64,000 nucleotides of DNA from Yersinia bercovieri ATCC 43970. Its GTDB lineage: Bacteria > Pseudomonadota > Gammaproteobacteria > Enterobacterales > Enterobacteriaceae. The stretch lies in NCBI RefSeq assembly GCF_013282745.1, contig NZ_CP054044.1, positions 2,914,001 through 2,978,000 on the forward strand, read 5' to 3'. Below the pieces are notes generated by a model. It did no database searches, was not told the origin of the DNA, and was given only the letters and a program-made list of their open reading frames with translations. A program made the translations under genes and the position numbers. Each line of letters starts with the position of its first letter. The stretch's first letter is position 1. Of this stretch, positions 41,238 through 51,400 are shown in pieces.

Positions 41238-42314
41238 TTACTGCGCGTTTTTAGCCGCAAGGGTGGCAAACCAGGGTGAGTTGAAGTCATCAGACTGGCC
41301 CCAGCCGGGAATGATTTTACTCAAACCTGCCACGTTAACCGGGCCGGGTTGGCTGGCTAGCAATGCTTGAGGAATGGAGGCGGCGCGGAACTCATAGCTG
41401 GCAGGTGTGGCTTCACCCGCAATTTTCTTGGCAATTAGACGCAAGTTCACGGCACCGATCAGTTTAGGGTCTACGGCGACACTGACTTTCCACGGACTAT
41501 TGGCTTCGCGCATCAGTTGCAGATCCTGATTCGAGATATCAATGCTGTACAGTTTGATTTCGGTACGGCCATTCTCTTGTAAGGCTTTATAAGCGCCTTG
41601 AGAAAATGCATCCCAAGTGCCCCAGATCGCGTCAATTTTGCCTTTCGGGTATTTCGCCAATACCGCACCCACTTTATTGGCGGTATCCCCTTGAACATCC
41701 GAAGAGACAGCACCGATAGACTCCAACTCATTAATACCCGGATTCTGTTTCAGCAGCGTCTGGTAAGCCGCCTGACGGCGCTCCATGGGTGGGAAACCGG
41801 CCACCCACAGTTTGATGATATTGGCTTTACCATTGAAGTCTTTGACCAATTGACCAAAGGATTCATTGGTGAGGGAAGCATCATCCTGCTGAGTCACTGT
41901 CAGACCGGGGATCTCACCTTGAATCGCGGTGTCAAACACCGAGACGGCGATGCCGCTGGCCGCAATGCGCTTCACCAGCTCAGTTGAGTAAGGATCACGG
42001 CCTTGAGAAAGAATAATGCCGTCATATTTTTGGCTGATAGCTTGGTTCACGAAGTCCTGAAAACGGGCGTCATCACCATTGCTCAGGAAGGTATCCACCT
42101 TGAAACCGAGCTTTTTGCCCTCTTTCAACACGCCAGAGAGAAACTGTGTGGTGTTGTCGTCGGAACCCAAATTACGGATCACCGCGATCTTAATCTGCCC
42201 TGGATGTTTGGCGATAGCATCAGGGATTGGGGCTAATGTGGCGGTGTCCGCAGCGAATACCGGCAGTGCCGTCAGCAGGCTCAGGGCCAGTAATGGGGAA
42301 GCAATTTTTTTCAT
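41238..42314 (-). CDS. Orphan periplasmic substrate-binding protein (RbsB/TorT-like, type 1)
   Basis: About 358 residues from the ATG at 42314 (MKKIASPLLALSLLTALPVFA, cleaved after AFA). This start has GGAG 8 bases upstream; a start at 42329 adds five residues. The fold is that of sugar-binding proteins (IKIAVIRNLGSDDNTTQFLS, YDGIILSQGRD, YSIDISNQDLQLM). No ATPase or permease gene is beside it, so it is an orphan in this window; the partner may be elsewhere or it may be a sensor. Confidence 0.85.
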   Translation of the reverse strand: MKKIASPLLALSLLTALPVFAADTATLAPIPDAIAKHPGQIKIAVIRNLGSDDNTTQFLSGVLKEGKKLGFKVDTFLSNGDDARFQDFVNQAISQKYDGIILSQGRDPYSTELVKRIAASGIAVSVFDTAIQGEIPGLTVTQQDDASLTNESFGQLVKDFNGKANIIKLWVAGFPPMERRQAAYQTLLKQNPGINELESIGAVSSDVQGDTANKVGAVLAKYPKGKIDAIWGTWDAFSQGAYKALQENGRTEIKLYSIDISNQDLQLMREANSPWKVSVAVDPKLIGAVNLRLIAKKIAGEATPASYEFRAASIPQALLASQPGPVNVAGLSKIIPGWGQSDDFNSPWFATLAAKNAQ

Positions 42315-42569
42315 CCGGAACTCCGTCATGGTGTCGATAAGTTAGGCAATGTGTGTGTTGCTGCTGTTGTTATAGCTATCTTTGTGTCTAGACGTCTATC
42401 TGTCTCTATGCAGCATCATAACCATAACTTTTTTGATAAGGAATTAACTTTGTTATGAATTTTTCGATCGCGTTATATCTTTTAGTTTGGATGGCTTAAA
42501 TAAGCAGCAAAGGCGAGGGGGGCAAGAGGCGGGGGAGCGGGAAGCAGTGATAACCATAGCGGCAAAGGC

Positions 42570-42604
42570 AAAAAAAATGCCGATCAGGTCTCCCTCATCG
42601 GCAT
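42570..42604 (-). terminator. Rho-independent terminator of metG
   Basis: On the minus strand, ATGCCGAT pairs with ATCGGCAT (42577-42584 and 42597-42604) and is followed by a run of seven T (42570-42576), 20 bases after the metG stop. The remaining 310-base gap up to the binding-protein gene shows only its leader. Confidence 0.92.
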
Positions 42605-42624
42605 AGTGGTAAAAGCACTCTATT

Positions 42625-44652
42625 TTACTTCACTTGCATACCCGGCTGAGCGCCAGCGTCTGGGCTGAGCAGGAAGATATCCTTGCCGCCAGGGCCGGCT
42701 GCCATCACCATGCCTTCAGAAATACCGAAGCGCATTTTGCGTGGAGCCAGGTTTGCTACCATCATGGTCAAACGGCCTTCCAACACTTTTGGATCCGGGT
42801 ACGCCGAGCGAATGCCAGAGAATACCTGACGGGTTTCGCCACCGATATCCAGTGTCAGTTTTAGCAATTTATCGGAGCCTTCGACAAATTCTGCTTGTTG
42901 AATCAGTGCGATACGCATATCCACTTTAGCAAAATCATCGAAACTGATAACTTCCTGAATCGGGTCATCGGCTAATGGGCCAGTTGCCACCACGGTTGCC
43001 GCCATATCTTCTTTAGAAGAGGCGACCATCTCGTTCACCTTGTCCAAATCGATACGGTTAAACAGCGCTTTAAAGCCATTAATCTGATGGCCCAGCAGCG
43101 GTTGTTCGATGCTATCCCACGTCAATTCGGTATTGAGGAAAGCCTCAGTACGCTCATTGAGGGATGGCAATACCGGTTTCAGATAAGTCATCAGCACGCG
43201 GAACAAGTTGATGCCCATAGAGCAGATGGCTTGCAGCTCGGCGTCACGGCCCTCTTCTTTCGCCACCACCCACGGCGCTTGCTCATCAATATAGCGGTTG
43301 GCAACATCAGCCAGCGCCATGATCTCACGGATTGCTTTGCTTGATTCGCGGCTGTTGTAGGCATCAGCAATGCTGACAGCTGCATCGGTGAAGGTTTTAT
43401 ACAGCGCGGGATCTGCCAGTTGGTCAGCTAACTTGCCGGCAAAACGTTTGTTGATAAAACCGGCATTACGGGAGGCCAGATTCACCACTTTGTTGACGAT
43501 GTCGGCGTTAACGCGCTGGACGAAATCTTCCAGATTCAAATCGATATCATCAATGCGGGAGGAGAGCTTCGCGGCATAGTAATAACGCAGGCAATCGGCA
43601 TCCAGATGCTTTAGGTAAGTACCCGCTTTGATGAATGTGCCACGGGATTTCGACATTTTTGCGCCGTTGACCGTGACATAACCATGGACGAACAGATTGG
43701 TGGGTTTGCGGAAGTTACTGCCCTCCAGCATCGCCGGCCAGAACAGGCTATGGAAGTAAACGATGTCTTTACCGATGAAGTGATAAAGATCGGTTTCAGC
43801 GCCTTCACGCCAGAACTCATCGAAGTCCAAATCACCCCGTTTGTCACACAGGTTTTTAAACGCCCCCATATAACCGATAGGGGCATCTAGCCACACGTAG
43901 AAATATTTACCCGGTGCATCAGGCACTTCAAAACCAAAATAGGGTGCATCGCGGGTGATATCCCACTGTTGCAGGCCTGATTCAAACCACTCCTGCATTT
44001 TGTTGGCAACTTGCTCTTGCAGTGCGCCAGAACGCGTCCAGGCTTGCAGCATCTCGCTGAATGCAGGTAGGTCAAAGAAGAAGTGCTTAGATTCGCGCAT
44101 CACCGGTGTGGCACCGGAAACGGCAGATTTTGGATCAATAAGCTCAGTCGGGCTGTAGGTCGCGCCGCAGACTTCGCAGTTGTCGCCATATTGATCTGGC
44201 GCTTTACACTTCGGGCAGGTGCCTTTAACAAAACGATCGGGCAGGAACATGCCTTTCTCAGGATCATAGAGCTGAGAGATAGTGCGATTCTTGATATAGC
44301 CGTTTGCCTTCAGGCGGCTGTATATCAGGCTCGACAGTTCACGGTTTTCATCACTGTGGGTGGAGTGATAGTTATCATAACTGATAGCGAAACCGGCGAA
44401 ATCCTGTTGGTGCTCCTGGCTCATTTCGGCAATCATCTGCTCCGGTTCGATACCCAATTGCTGAGCTTTCAACATGATTGGAGTGCCGTGAGCATCATCT
44501 GCACAGATAAAATGAACCTGGTTGCCGCGCATTCGCTGGAAACGGACCCAGATGTCTGCCTGGATGTGCTCGAGCATGTGACCGAGATGAATAGAACCGT
44601 TAGCGTATGGTAGCGCGCACGTCACCAATATTTTTTTCGCGACTTGAGCCAT
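42625..44652 (-). CDS. metG: Methionyl-tRNA synthetase
   Basis: 675 residues (677 in E. coli). Class I synthetase signatures: GSIHLGHML near the N-terminus and [10 protein letters not shown]. The zinc-binding insert has CPKC and CEVC. The C-terminal tRNA-binding domain (about 570-675) includes [20 protein letters not shown]. It charges initiator and elongator tRNA-Met. Divergent from mrp, with a 267-base gap. Confidence 0.97.
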   Translation of the reverse strand: MAQVAKKILVTCALPYANGSIHLGHMLEHIQADIWVRFQRMRGNQVHFICADDAHGTPIMLKAQQLGIEPEQMIAEMSQEHQQDFAGFAISYDNYHSTHSDENRELSSLIYSRLKANGYIKNRTISQLYDPEKGMFLPDRFVKGTCPKCKAPDQYGDNCEVCGATYSPTELIDPKSAVSGATPVMRESKHFFFDLPAFSEMLQAWTRSGALQEQVANKMQEWFESGLQQWDITRDAPYFGFEVPDAPGKYFYVWLDAPIGYMGAFKNLCDKRGDLDFDEFWREGAETDLYHFIGKDIVYFHSLFWPAMLEGSNFRKPTNLFVHGYVTVNGAKMSKSRGTFIKAGTYLKHLDADCLRYYYAAKLSSRIDDIDLNLEDFVQRVNADIVNKVVNLASRNAGFINKRFAGKLADQLADPALYKTFTDAAVSIADAYNSRESSKAIREIMALADVANRYIDEQAPWVVAKEEGRDAELQAICSMGINLFRVLMTYLKPVLPSLNERTEAFLNTELTWDSIEQPLLGHQINGFKALFNRIDLDKVNEMVASSKEDMAATVVATGPLADDPIQEVISFDDFAKVDMRIALIQQAEFVEGSDKLLKLTLDIGGETRQVFSGIRSAYPDPKVLEGRLTMMVANLAPRKMRFGISEGMVMAAGPGGKDIFLLSPDAGAQPGMQVK

Positions 44653-44919
44653 AGTGGGAAATTGCTTTCTTTATGTCGATTAAAGGGTCTTTGATGTTAA
44701 CCGATAAGCCGGTTTGCCGCTAGGGTAAGGCCGCTGGGATCTTGCCTTAAGTCATAACGAATAGATTTTCACCTGTTTTCAGTCTATTTGGTTATTAACC
44801 CTGGCGGTTATGTGGCCTGAGCCGATTTTCTCTCTATTCGGCCCACACAGGCGCTAATGAGTTCTGGTACACTATTGCTATTATCCATAGGTTAATAACG
44901 ATAAATTCAAGGAGCCGGG

Positions 44920-46032
44920 ATGAGCCAAAAATCCCCTGAGCAGACCACCGCCGATCTGCTGCAATCACAAATTTCAAAGGTTCTTACCGCCTTTAGCCAC
45001 CCAACCCTGCAAAAGGATCTCGGCACGTTGCGCGCCATTCATCACTGTGCCTTATTGGACAATGTGCTCCATATTGAGCTGGTGATGCCTTTTGCCTGGC
45101 AGTTTGGTTTTGATGTATTGAAAGAGAGCGTCAGTGAAGAGTTGCTGGCGGTGACAGGTGCTAAAGCTATTGACTGGAAGTTGTCCCACAACATCACCAC
45201 GCTAAAACGTGCCAATGACCAGCCGGGCATCAAAGGGGTGCGCAATATTCTGGCGGTCAGCTCCGGCAAAGGCGGTGTAGGGAAATCGAGTACCGCAGTG
45301 AATCTGGCGCTAGCATTGGCGGAGGAGGGGGCGAAAGTCGGTATTCTGGATGCTGATATTTATGGCCCGTCGATCCCGAACATGCTGGGCACTATGAATC
45401 AGCGGCCAACCTCACCTGATGGCAAGCATATGGCGCCGATTATGGCCCATGGTCTGGCGACTAACTCCATCGGCTATCTGGTGACTGACGAGAACGCCAT
45501 GGTGTGGCGCGGCCCAATGGCCAGTAAGGCCTTGATGCAGATGCTACAAGATACCCTATGGCCGGATCTGGATTATCTGGTGATTGATATGCCGCCGGGG
45601 ACCGGTGATATTCAACTGACTCTTTCGCAAAACATTCCGGTGACAGGCGCGCTGGTGGTGACAACACCACAAGATATCGCCTTGATAGATGCCATGAAGG
45701 GCATTGTAATGTTCGAGAAAGTTCATGTGCCAGTGCTGGGTATCGTGGAGAATATGAGCATGCATATTTGCAGCAATTGCGGCCATCTGGAGCCTATTTT
45801 CGGTACTGGTGGTGCAGAGAAACTGGCGCAGAAATACCATTGCAAGTTGTTGGGTCAAATCCCACTGCATATCTCACTGCGCGAAGACCTTGATCGTGGC
45901 GAACCAACGGTTGTTAGCCATCCTGACAGTGAATTTGCTGACATCTACCGCCAGTTAGCCTCCAATGTTGCCGCAGAAATGTACTGGCAAGGTGAAGCGA
46001 TCCCAACGGAAATATCATTCCGCGCAGTATAG
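44920..46032 (+). CDS. mrp: Iron-sulfur cluster carrier ATPase Mrp (ApbC)
   Basis: 370 residues. An N-terminal MIP18-like part (about 1-90) precedes a P-loop ATPase with GKGGVGKSSTAVNLA. The cluster-binding CSNC pair lies in the C-terminal third. Mrp carries Fe-S clusters to apo-proteins in the cytoplasm; many targets exist here, including Hyf and FdhF. Divergent from metG, as in E. coli. Confidence 0.96.
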   Translation: MSQKSPEQTTADLLQSQISKVLTAFSHPTLQKDLGTLRAIHHCALLDNVLHIELVMPFAWQFGFDVLKESVSEELLAVTGAKAIDWKLSHNITTLKRANDQPGIKGVRNILAVSSGKGGVGKSSTAVNLALALAEEGAKVGILDADIYGPSIPNMLGTMNQRPTSPDGKHMAPIMAHGLATNSIGYLVTDENAMVWRGPMASKALMQMLQDTLWPDLDYLVIDMPPGTGDIQLTLSQNIPVTGALVVTTPQDIALIDAMKGIVMFEKVHVPVLGIVENMSMHICSNCGHLEPIFGTGGAEKLAQKYHCKLLGQIPLHISLREDLDRGEPTVVSHPDSEFADIYRQLASNVAAEMYWQGEAIPTEISFRAV

Positions 46033-46210
46033 AAGCGGCTTTATTGATAGATGGACGTTATTGGAATTGCTGCGGCCAACACCGTGGTAATTTCAATGAC
46101 GCAGGGTATAGGGCTGGCATCGAACCAGCTAACTCCCTATAATTGGTGCGCTCGAAGCACCTCACGTGCTTTGTCTCCCCCTCACACTTCGTAATCAGGT
46201 CTTTAATTTT

Positions 46211-46852
46211 ATGACTGACAAAGCACACCAGTGCGTCATTATTGGGATAGCCGGTGCCTCTGCCTCCGGTAAAAGTCTTATCGCCAGCACCTTGTATCGT
46301 GAATTGCGCGATCAGGTCGGTGACCAACATATTGGTGTCATCCCTGAAGATGGTTATTACAAAGATCAGAGTCATCTGTCGATGGAAGAGCGGGTTAAAA
46401 CCAACTATGACCACCCCAGCGCCATGGACCACAACTTATTGCTGGAACATTTGCAATCGTTGAAAGCGGGTAAGTCCGTTGAATTACCGCTTTACAGCTA
46501 CACTGAGCACACCCGTAAAAAAGAGACCGTCCATTTAGAGCCGAAAAAAGTCATTATTCTGGAAGGGATCTTGCTGCTAACCGATATTCGCCTGCGCCAA
46601 GAGATGAACTTTTCTATCTTTGTCGACACGCCATTAGATATCTGCCTGATGCGCCGGATGAAGCGTGATGTTAATGAACGCGGCCGCTCAATGGATTCAG
46701 TTATGGCTCAATACCAGAAAACTGTGCGCCCAATGTTTCTGCAATTTATCGAACCCTCCAAACAATATGCTGACATTATTGTTCCGCGTGGCGGCAAGAA
46801 CCGAATTGCGATCGATATTCTAAAAGCGAAAATCAGTCAGTTCTTTGAGTAA
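46211..46852 (+). CDS. udk: Uridine kinase
   Basis: 213 residues. It phosphorylates uridine and cytidine with GTP or ATP. P-loop GASASGKS. The ATG at 46211 ([15 protein letters not shown]) matches the E. coli N-terminus; a TTG at 46166 in frame is not supported. Followed by dcd 84 bases later on the same strand. Confidence 0.97.
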   Translation: MTDKAHQCVIIGIAGASASGKSLIASTLYRELRDQVGDQHIGVIPEDGYYKDQSHLSMEERVKTNYDHPSAMDHNLLLEHLQSLKAGKSVELPLYSYTEHTRKKETVHLEPKKVIILEGILLLTDIRLRQEMNFSIFVDTPLDICLMRRMKRDVNERGRSMDSVMAQYQKTVRPMFLQFIEPSKQYADIIVPRGGKNRIAIDILKAKISQFFE

Positions 46853-46936
46853 TGTTAGTCTGGATCTTTGCTGCTTAATATGGCAGTTTTCGTAGTATGC
46901 AGCTGTAACATGTGAATTTTGATGGAGATTTTGGCA

Positions 46937-47518
46937 ATGAGACTGTGCGATCGTGACATAGAAGCTTGGCTGGACAACGGTAAATTGGGTATTGATCCTC
47001 GTCCACCGGTAGAACGTATCAATGGTGCCACGGTCGATGTTCGCTTAGGTAATCAGTTTCGTGTTTTCACCGGCCACACGGCGGCATTTATTGACTTAAG
47101 CGGCCCGAAAGATGAAGTCAGCGCCGCGCTAGAACGGGTCATGAGTGATGAGATCAATCTGCCAGAAGGGGAGGCATTCTTCCTGCATCCGGGGGAGTTG
47201 GCACTAGCGGTGACGTTGGAGTCAGTAACTATCCCCGATGATCTGGTCGGCTGGCTTGATGGTCGCTCCTCATTAGCCCGCCTTGGGCTGATGGTGCATG
47301 TGACGGCACACCGCATTGATCCCGGTTGGCAAGGCAAGATCGTGCTGGAGTTCTATAATTCAGGTAAATTGCCGTTGGCGCTGCGCCCAGGAATGCTCAT
47401 TGGCGCACTGAGTTTTGAACCACTCTCCGGCCCGGCCGCCCGCCCTTACAATAGCCGTCAGGATGCAAAATATCGAGGTCAACAAGGTGCTGTGGCCAGT
47501 AGGATTGATAAAGACTAG
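46937..47518 (+). CDS. dcd: dCTP deaminase
   Basis: 193 residues. It makes dUTP from dCTP for thymidylate synthesis. [13 protein letters not shown] and [16 protein letters not shown] contain the active-site arginine, serine and glutamate. The ATG at 46937 ([11 protein letters not shown]) is the family start and has GGAG 11 bases upstream; the in-frame 46919 start adds six residues. udk-dcd-asmA is the usual enterobacterial order. Confidence 0.97.
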   Translation: MRLCDRDIEAWLDNGKLGIDPRPPVERINGATVDVRLGNQFRVFTGHTAAFIDLSGPKDEVSAALERVMSDEINLPEGEAFFLHPGELALAVTLESVTIPDDLVGWLDGRSSLARLGLMVHVTAHRIDPGWQGKIVLEFYNSGKLPLALRPGMLIGALSFEPLSGPAARPYNSRQDAKYRGQQGAVASRIDKD

Positions 47519-47536
47519 CCATTTTTCTCGCTGAGA

Positions 47537-47587
47537 TTTTAGCCTGTTTAGACTTTTAGCTTGTTTAGACTTTTAGCTTGTTTAGAC
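47537..47587. repeat. 17-base tandem repeat (3 units) between dcd and asmA
   Basis: TTTTAGCCTGTTTAGAC (47537-47553) and two identical TTTTAGCTTGTTTAGAC units (47554-47570, 47571-47587) fill most of the 82-base gap and end just before the asmA ribosome site. Confidence 0.95.
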
Positions 47588-47600
47588 AACAGAGGATGTT

Positions 47601-49448
47601 ATGAGACGATTGCTGACGACGTTAATTATCCTGCTGGTTGTCATTGTGGCAGGAATGAGCGCATTAGTATTGCTGGTAAATCCTAATGATTTCCGTGCTT
47701 ACATGGTCAAACAGGTCGAGAAGAAAAGTGGCTATCACCTACAATTAGAGGGCGATTTACGTTGGCATGTCTGGCCACAACTCAGCATCATTGTTGGCCG
47801 AACTGCACTAACCGCACCGGGCGCGACAGCGCCGATTGTCAGTGCTGAAAACATGCGCCTTGATGTCAAACTGTGGCCGCTGTTGTCACATCAACTTGAT
47901 GTCAAACAGGTGATGCTGAAAGGGGCGGTTATCCGCTTAACCCCAGATAGTGAGGCTCAGCAGCAGCCCGGCGCACCTGTAGCGCCATCCGGCAGTGCAC
48001 CACTCAATGAGCACCGCGCCTGGAAGCTCGATATCAATAAAGTGCAGATAGCCGATAGCCTGCTAATCTGGCAGCGAACAGATAATGATCAGGTCAATGT
48101 TCGCGATCTCAATCTTGAACTGAAACAAGACGATCAGCGCCAAGTGCATATCACCCTGTCTAGCCGCGTTAACCGTAATCAGCGGGATGTGACTTTTTCC
48201 ATGGTCGCTGATGCCGATATGCGGCACTACCCGCAGCAATTCAGCGCCAATATCAGCCAATTCGCCTATAAATTGGAAGGTGCGGATATTCCTGTTGGTG
48301 GCGTGAGTGGTGAGGGGACATTACAAGCCAGCTATCAAAGTGATATTCAGCAATTATTGTTAAACCAGCTGAGTTTCTCTGCCAATAACAACCAGTTGAC
48401 CGGGAGTGCTAAAGCCACTCTGGGCGACATCCCCGATTACACCATCAATCTTGCCGCCGATAATCTCAACCTTGACACTATCTTTGGTTGGGAGTCGAAA
48501 AGTGCTGCAGTCAGTAAAGATGCGGGCAAACAGTCTACCGTGACAGCTCCGGTTATCGCGATCCAGGCCGATGAGGATGTCGGGCAGGACTTGCAGTCGT
48601 TACGTGACTTCAACGCACAAATCTCGCTCACTGCAAATAATCTGGTTTATCGCGCAATTAGCGTCAATCAACTGCATCTGCAAGGGGCAAATCAGCGTGG
48701 TGATGTGCAGATTAGCCGCTTAACGGGCAGTGGGTTGGGCGGTGATTTTTCACTGCCTGGAACACTGGATGTGACGGGTAAAAAGGTACTGGCGAGTGTC
48801 AATCCCGTGATAAATCATATGGAACTGGCACCGGTGTTACAGGCGGCGGGCTTACCAAAGGTCATGACGGGTAAATTCTCCCTGAAGGCGCAGTTGTCGG
48901 GGGATGGCCTCAATGTTGAGTCATTCAACCACCGCTGGAAAGGTGATGCGCAGTTCAGCATGAACAGTGCACGGTTGGAGGGATTGAATATCCAGCAGCT
49001 TATTCAGCAAGCGGTTACCCGCAGCTCCAGTGATGTTAAAGGTCAAGACCGCTATGAGCGTTACACGGAGGTTAAACAGCTGCAAGCGAATCTGGCCCTC
49101 AATCGTGGGGCAATGAAAATCAGTAATCTCATCGCGGATTCAGAGCTGATCGCCATTAAAGGTAGCGGCGCGCTCAATTTACCGGCACAACAGTGTGACA
49201 TGAATTTGTCTGTGCGGGTGCTGGAAGGCTGGAGTGGGCAAGATAACTTGGTCAGGCTATTACAAAATACCGATATTCCACTGCGTATATATGGGCCATG
49301 GACTCAGCTCAGCTACCAATTGAATGTCGAGCAACTGTTGCGTGGTGAATTACAGCAACGCGCTAAAAAAGCACTCAATGATTGGACTGAGCGTAATCAG
49401 TCCAGTCGCGGTAGTCAGGATCTTAAAAAGTTGATCGATAAACTTTAA
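47601..49448 (+). CDS. asmA: AsmA family outer-membrane assembly/lipid protein
   Basis: 615 residues (617 in E. coli). An N-terminal membrane anchor (about 4-26) is followed by a large periplasmic region with the AsmA-type N-terminal (VKQVEKKSGYHLQLEGDL) and C-terminal domains. AsmA-like proteins are thought to bridge the periplasm for phospholipid transport. AGAGGA lies 4 bases before the ATG. Confidence 0.95.
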   Translation: MRRLLTTLIILLVVIVAGMSALVLLVNPNDFRAYMVKQVEKKSGYHLQLEGDLRWHVWPQLSIIVGRTALTAPGATAPIVSAENMRLDVKLWPLLSHQLDVKQVMLKGAVIRLTPDSEAQQQPGAPVAPSGSAPLNEHRAWKLDINKVQIADSLLIWQRTDNDQVNVRDLNLELKQDDQRQVHITLSSRVNRNQRDVTFSMVADADMRHYPQQFSANISQFAYKLEGADIPVGGVSGEGTLQASYQSDIQQLLLNQLSFSANNNQLTGSAKATLGDIPDYTINLAADNLNLDTIFGWESKSAAVSKDAGKQSTVTAPVIAIQADEDVGQDLQSLRDFNAQISLTANNLVYRAISVNQLHLQGANQRGDVQISRLTGSGLGGDFSLPGTLDVTGKKVLASVNPVINHMELAPVLQAAGLPKVMTGKFSLKAQLSGDGLNVESFNHRWKGDAQFSMNSARLEGLNIQQLIQQAVTRSSSDVKGQDRYERYTEVKQLQANLALNRGAMKISNLIADSELIAIKGSGALNLPAQQCDMNLSVRVLEGWSGQDNLVRLLQNTDIPLRIYGPWTQLSYQLNVEQLLRGELQQRAKKALNDWTERNQSSRGSQDLKKLIDKL

Positions 49449-49460
49449 AGCGCGAGCGGT

Positions 49461-49488
49461 CTCCGATAAGTCGCTATGCTTATCGGAG
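49461..49488 (+). terminator. Hairpin after asmA
   Basis: CTCCGATAAG (49461-49470) and CTTATCGGAG (49479-49488) form a perfect 10-base stem, 12 bases after the asmA stop. The tail is only moderately T-rich. The rest of the gap to dcuC (49489-49802) is AT-rich and contains GCCCAT/ATGGGC and a direct repeat TGCGTTTTAACAA near 49662 and 49683; no gene is visible. Confidence 0.72.
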
Positions 49489-49802
49489 ATGATGGCTTGT
49501 TTGTTATATTTCTGTTGTACTCTTGTTCGCCAATCTCGTTGTTCTAAATATAAAATTCTCCCTTCTGCTCACAAATTGATATTTGTTTCTAAAATCTCTG
49601 CGAATAATTGATAGATGTCATAAACTCGCCCATGGACTATGGGCAGAGTGCAGAGCTATTTCTGCGTTTTAACAATTATTTATGCGTTTTAACAACAATA
49701 AAGACTTATACCTAAAGCATTTGGCGTATCGCGAACAATATTGCAGCGCCAAAAATACAGGGTATACACAGCAACAGGCGAGTATTCGGTGAGAGAGGGT
49801 AT

Positions 49803-51161
49803 ATGTTAGATCTTTTGATTGGGATTGTCGTGGCCGTTGGTGTAGGCCGTTATATCATTAAGGGCTATTCAGCAACCGGTGTGCTGATGGTCGGCGGGTT
49901 ATTACTATTAATTATCAGCGCCCTGATGGGCAAAAACGTATTGCCCGCCAGCGCGACCTCAACCGGTTGGCGTGCGACGGACATCGTTGAGTATGTCAAA
50001 ATCCTGCTGATGAGCCGTGGTGGCGATCTCGGCATGATGATCATGATGTTATGCGGTTTTGCGGCTTATATGACGCATATCGGTGCGAATGATGTGGTGG
50101 TCAAGATTGCGTCCAAACCACTACAAATGATCAACTCCCCCTATTTACTGATGGTTGCCGCTTATATTGTGGCCTGCCTGATGTCTTTGGCGGTCTCATC
50201 TGCAACCGGGCTAGGGGTGCTGCTAATGGCGACGCTATTCCCGGTGATGGTCAATGTGGGCATTAGTCGTGGCGCAGCAGCAGCCATTTGCGCCTCACCG
50301 GCAGCCATTATTCTGGCCCCGACCTCTGGTGACGTGGTGCTGGCGGCCAAAGCCTCTGAAATGCCACTGGTCGATTTCGCCTTCAAAACCACCTTACCCA
50401 TCTCTATTGCCGCGATTGTCTGCATGGCTATCGCCCACTTCTTCTGGCAGCGCTATCTGGATAATAAAAGCCAGGAGAAGCATGAGATGATGGATGTCAA
50501 CGACATCACCACCAATGCGCCAGCTTTTTATGCCATTTTACCTTTCACCCCCATTATTGGCGTGCTGATTTTTGATGGTAAGTGGGGGCCGGAGCTGCAT
50601 ATCATCACGGTCTTGGTTATCTGTATGCTGGTTGCCGCGGTGATTGAGTTTATCCGCAGTTTCAGCGCAAAAACCGTATTTACCGGCCTTGAGGTCGCTT
50701 ACCGTGGTATGGCTGATGCATTCGCCACCGTGGTGATGCTGTTGGTCGCCGCTGGGGTATTTGCGCAGGGCTTGAGTACCGTCGGTTTTATCAGCGGCTT
50801 GATTGGATTGGCTCAATCCTTTGGCACTGGTGGCATTATTATGATGCTGGTACTGGTGGTGATCACTATGTTAGCGGCAATGACAACCGGTTCAGGTAAT
50901 GCGCCGTTTTATGCGTTTGTCGAATTGATCCCAAAACTGGCGGCGCAAATGGGTATAAATCCGGCTTATCTGGTTATCCCGATGCTACAAGCCTCGAATT
51001 TGGGACGTACCTTATCCCCAGTGTCGGGTGTGGTGGTGGCAGTCGCCGGTATGGCAAAAATCTCACCTTTTGAAGTGGTGAAACGTACCTCTGTGCCGGT
51101 GTTGGTGGGGTTGGTAGTGGTGATTGTGGCCACTGAAATTCTGGTGCCTGTGCACTTATAA
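49803..51161 (+). CDS. dcuC: Anaerobic C4-dicarboxylate transporter DcuC
   Basis: 452 residues (461 in E. coli), 10-12 helices. It has the DcuC pattern MLDLLIGIVVAVGVGRYIIK and SPAAIILAPTSGDVVLAAKA. It exchanges or exports succinate during anaerobic growth, which fits with the fermentative hyf locus in the same window. It is followed by a YPAL-like repeat and a terminator. Confidence 0.92.
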   Translation: MLDLLIGIVVAVGVGRYIIKGYSATGVLMVGGLLLLIISALMGKNVLPASATSTGWRATDIVEYVKILLMSRGGDLGMMIMMLCGFAAYMTHIGANDVVVKIASKPLQMINSPYLLMVAAYIVACLMSLAVSSATGLGVLLMATLFPVMVNVGISRGAAAAICASPAAIILAPTSGDVVLAAKASEMPLVDFAFKTTLPISIAAIVCMAIAHFFWQRYLDNKSQEKHEMMDVNDITTNAPAFYAILPFTPIIGVLIFDGKWGPELHIITVLVICMLVAAVIEFIRSFSAKTVFTGLEVAYRGMADAFATVVMLLVAAGVFAQGLSTVGFISGLIGLAQSFGTGGIIMMLVLVVITMLAAMTTGSGNAPFYAFVELIPKLAAQMGINPAYLVIPMLQASNLGRTLSPVSGVVVAVAGMAKISPFEVVKRTSVPVLVGLVVVIVATEILVPVHL

Positions 51162-51188
51162 TATCCGCAGCATGAATCATAAAGCGGA

Positions 51189-51318
51189 GGTTATTGGCAA
51201 AGTGCCCACAGCGGAGAGAACAGGCAGATCGTAAAGACGGCGTAAAATCATCCCGATGGCGCGGACGCTTTACTCTTCTGCCTGCCCTCGCCGTCATCGG
51301 CGTTTGTCAGCAGTCTGA
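51189..51318. repeat. YPAL-like palindromic repeat, copy 3 (shorter)
   Basis: About 130 bases from GGTTATTGGCAAAGTG to GTTTGTCAGCAGTCTGA. It shares AGATCGTAAAGACG and GGCGCGGACGCTTTACTCTTC with copies 1 and 2 but lacks part of the middle. It lies between the dcuC stop and the dcuC terminator. Confidence 0.76.
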
Positions 51319-51365
51319 AGCCGGGAGCGATATGAACTGACTCCATAAAGCAACCCGGCTTTTTT
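51318..51365 (+). terminator. Rho-independent terminator of dcuC
   Basis: AAGCCGGG (51318-51325) pairs with CCCGGCTT (51354-51361), followed by TTTTT. It lies between the convergent dcuC and yegH, behind the YPAL-like element. Confidence 0.78.
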
Positions 51366-51400
51366 ATCTGTTTGTTCGACTTAATTTAATAGTCAGCCAG

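Noticed and set aside
46108..46140. tRNA-like T-arm between mrp and udk (GCTGG-TTCGATG-CCAGC on the minus strand)
   Set aside because: The hairpin mimics a T-arm, but no anticodon arm, D-arm or 3' CCA-type acceptor pairing is found around it. No tRNA gene is supported.
49590..49625. FNR site upstream of dcuC (TTGAT...)
   Set aside because: Only one half-site is good (TTGATAGATGTCAT against TTGAT-N4-ATCAA), so it is too weak to report as a site.
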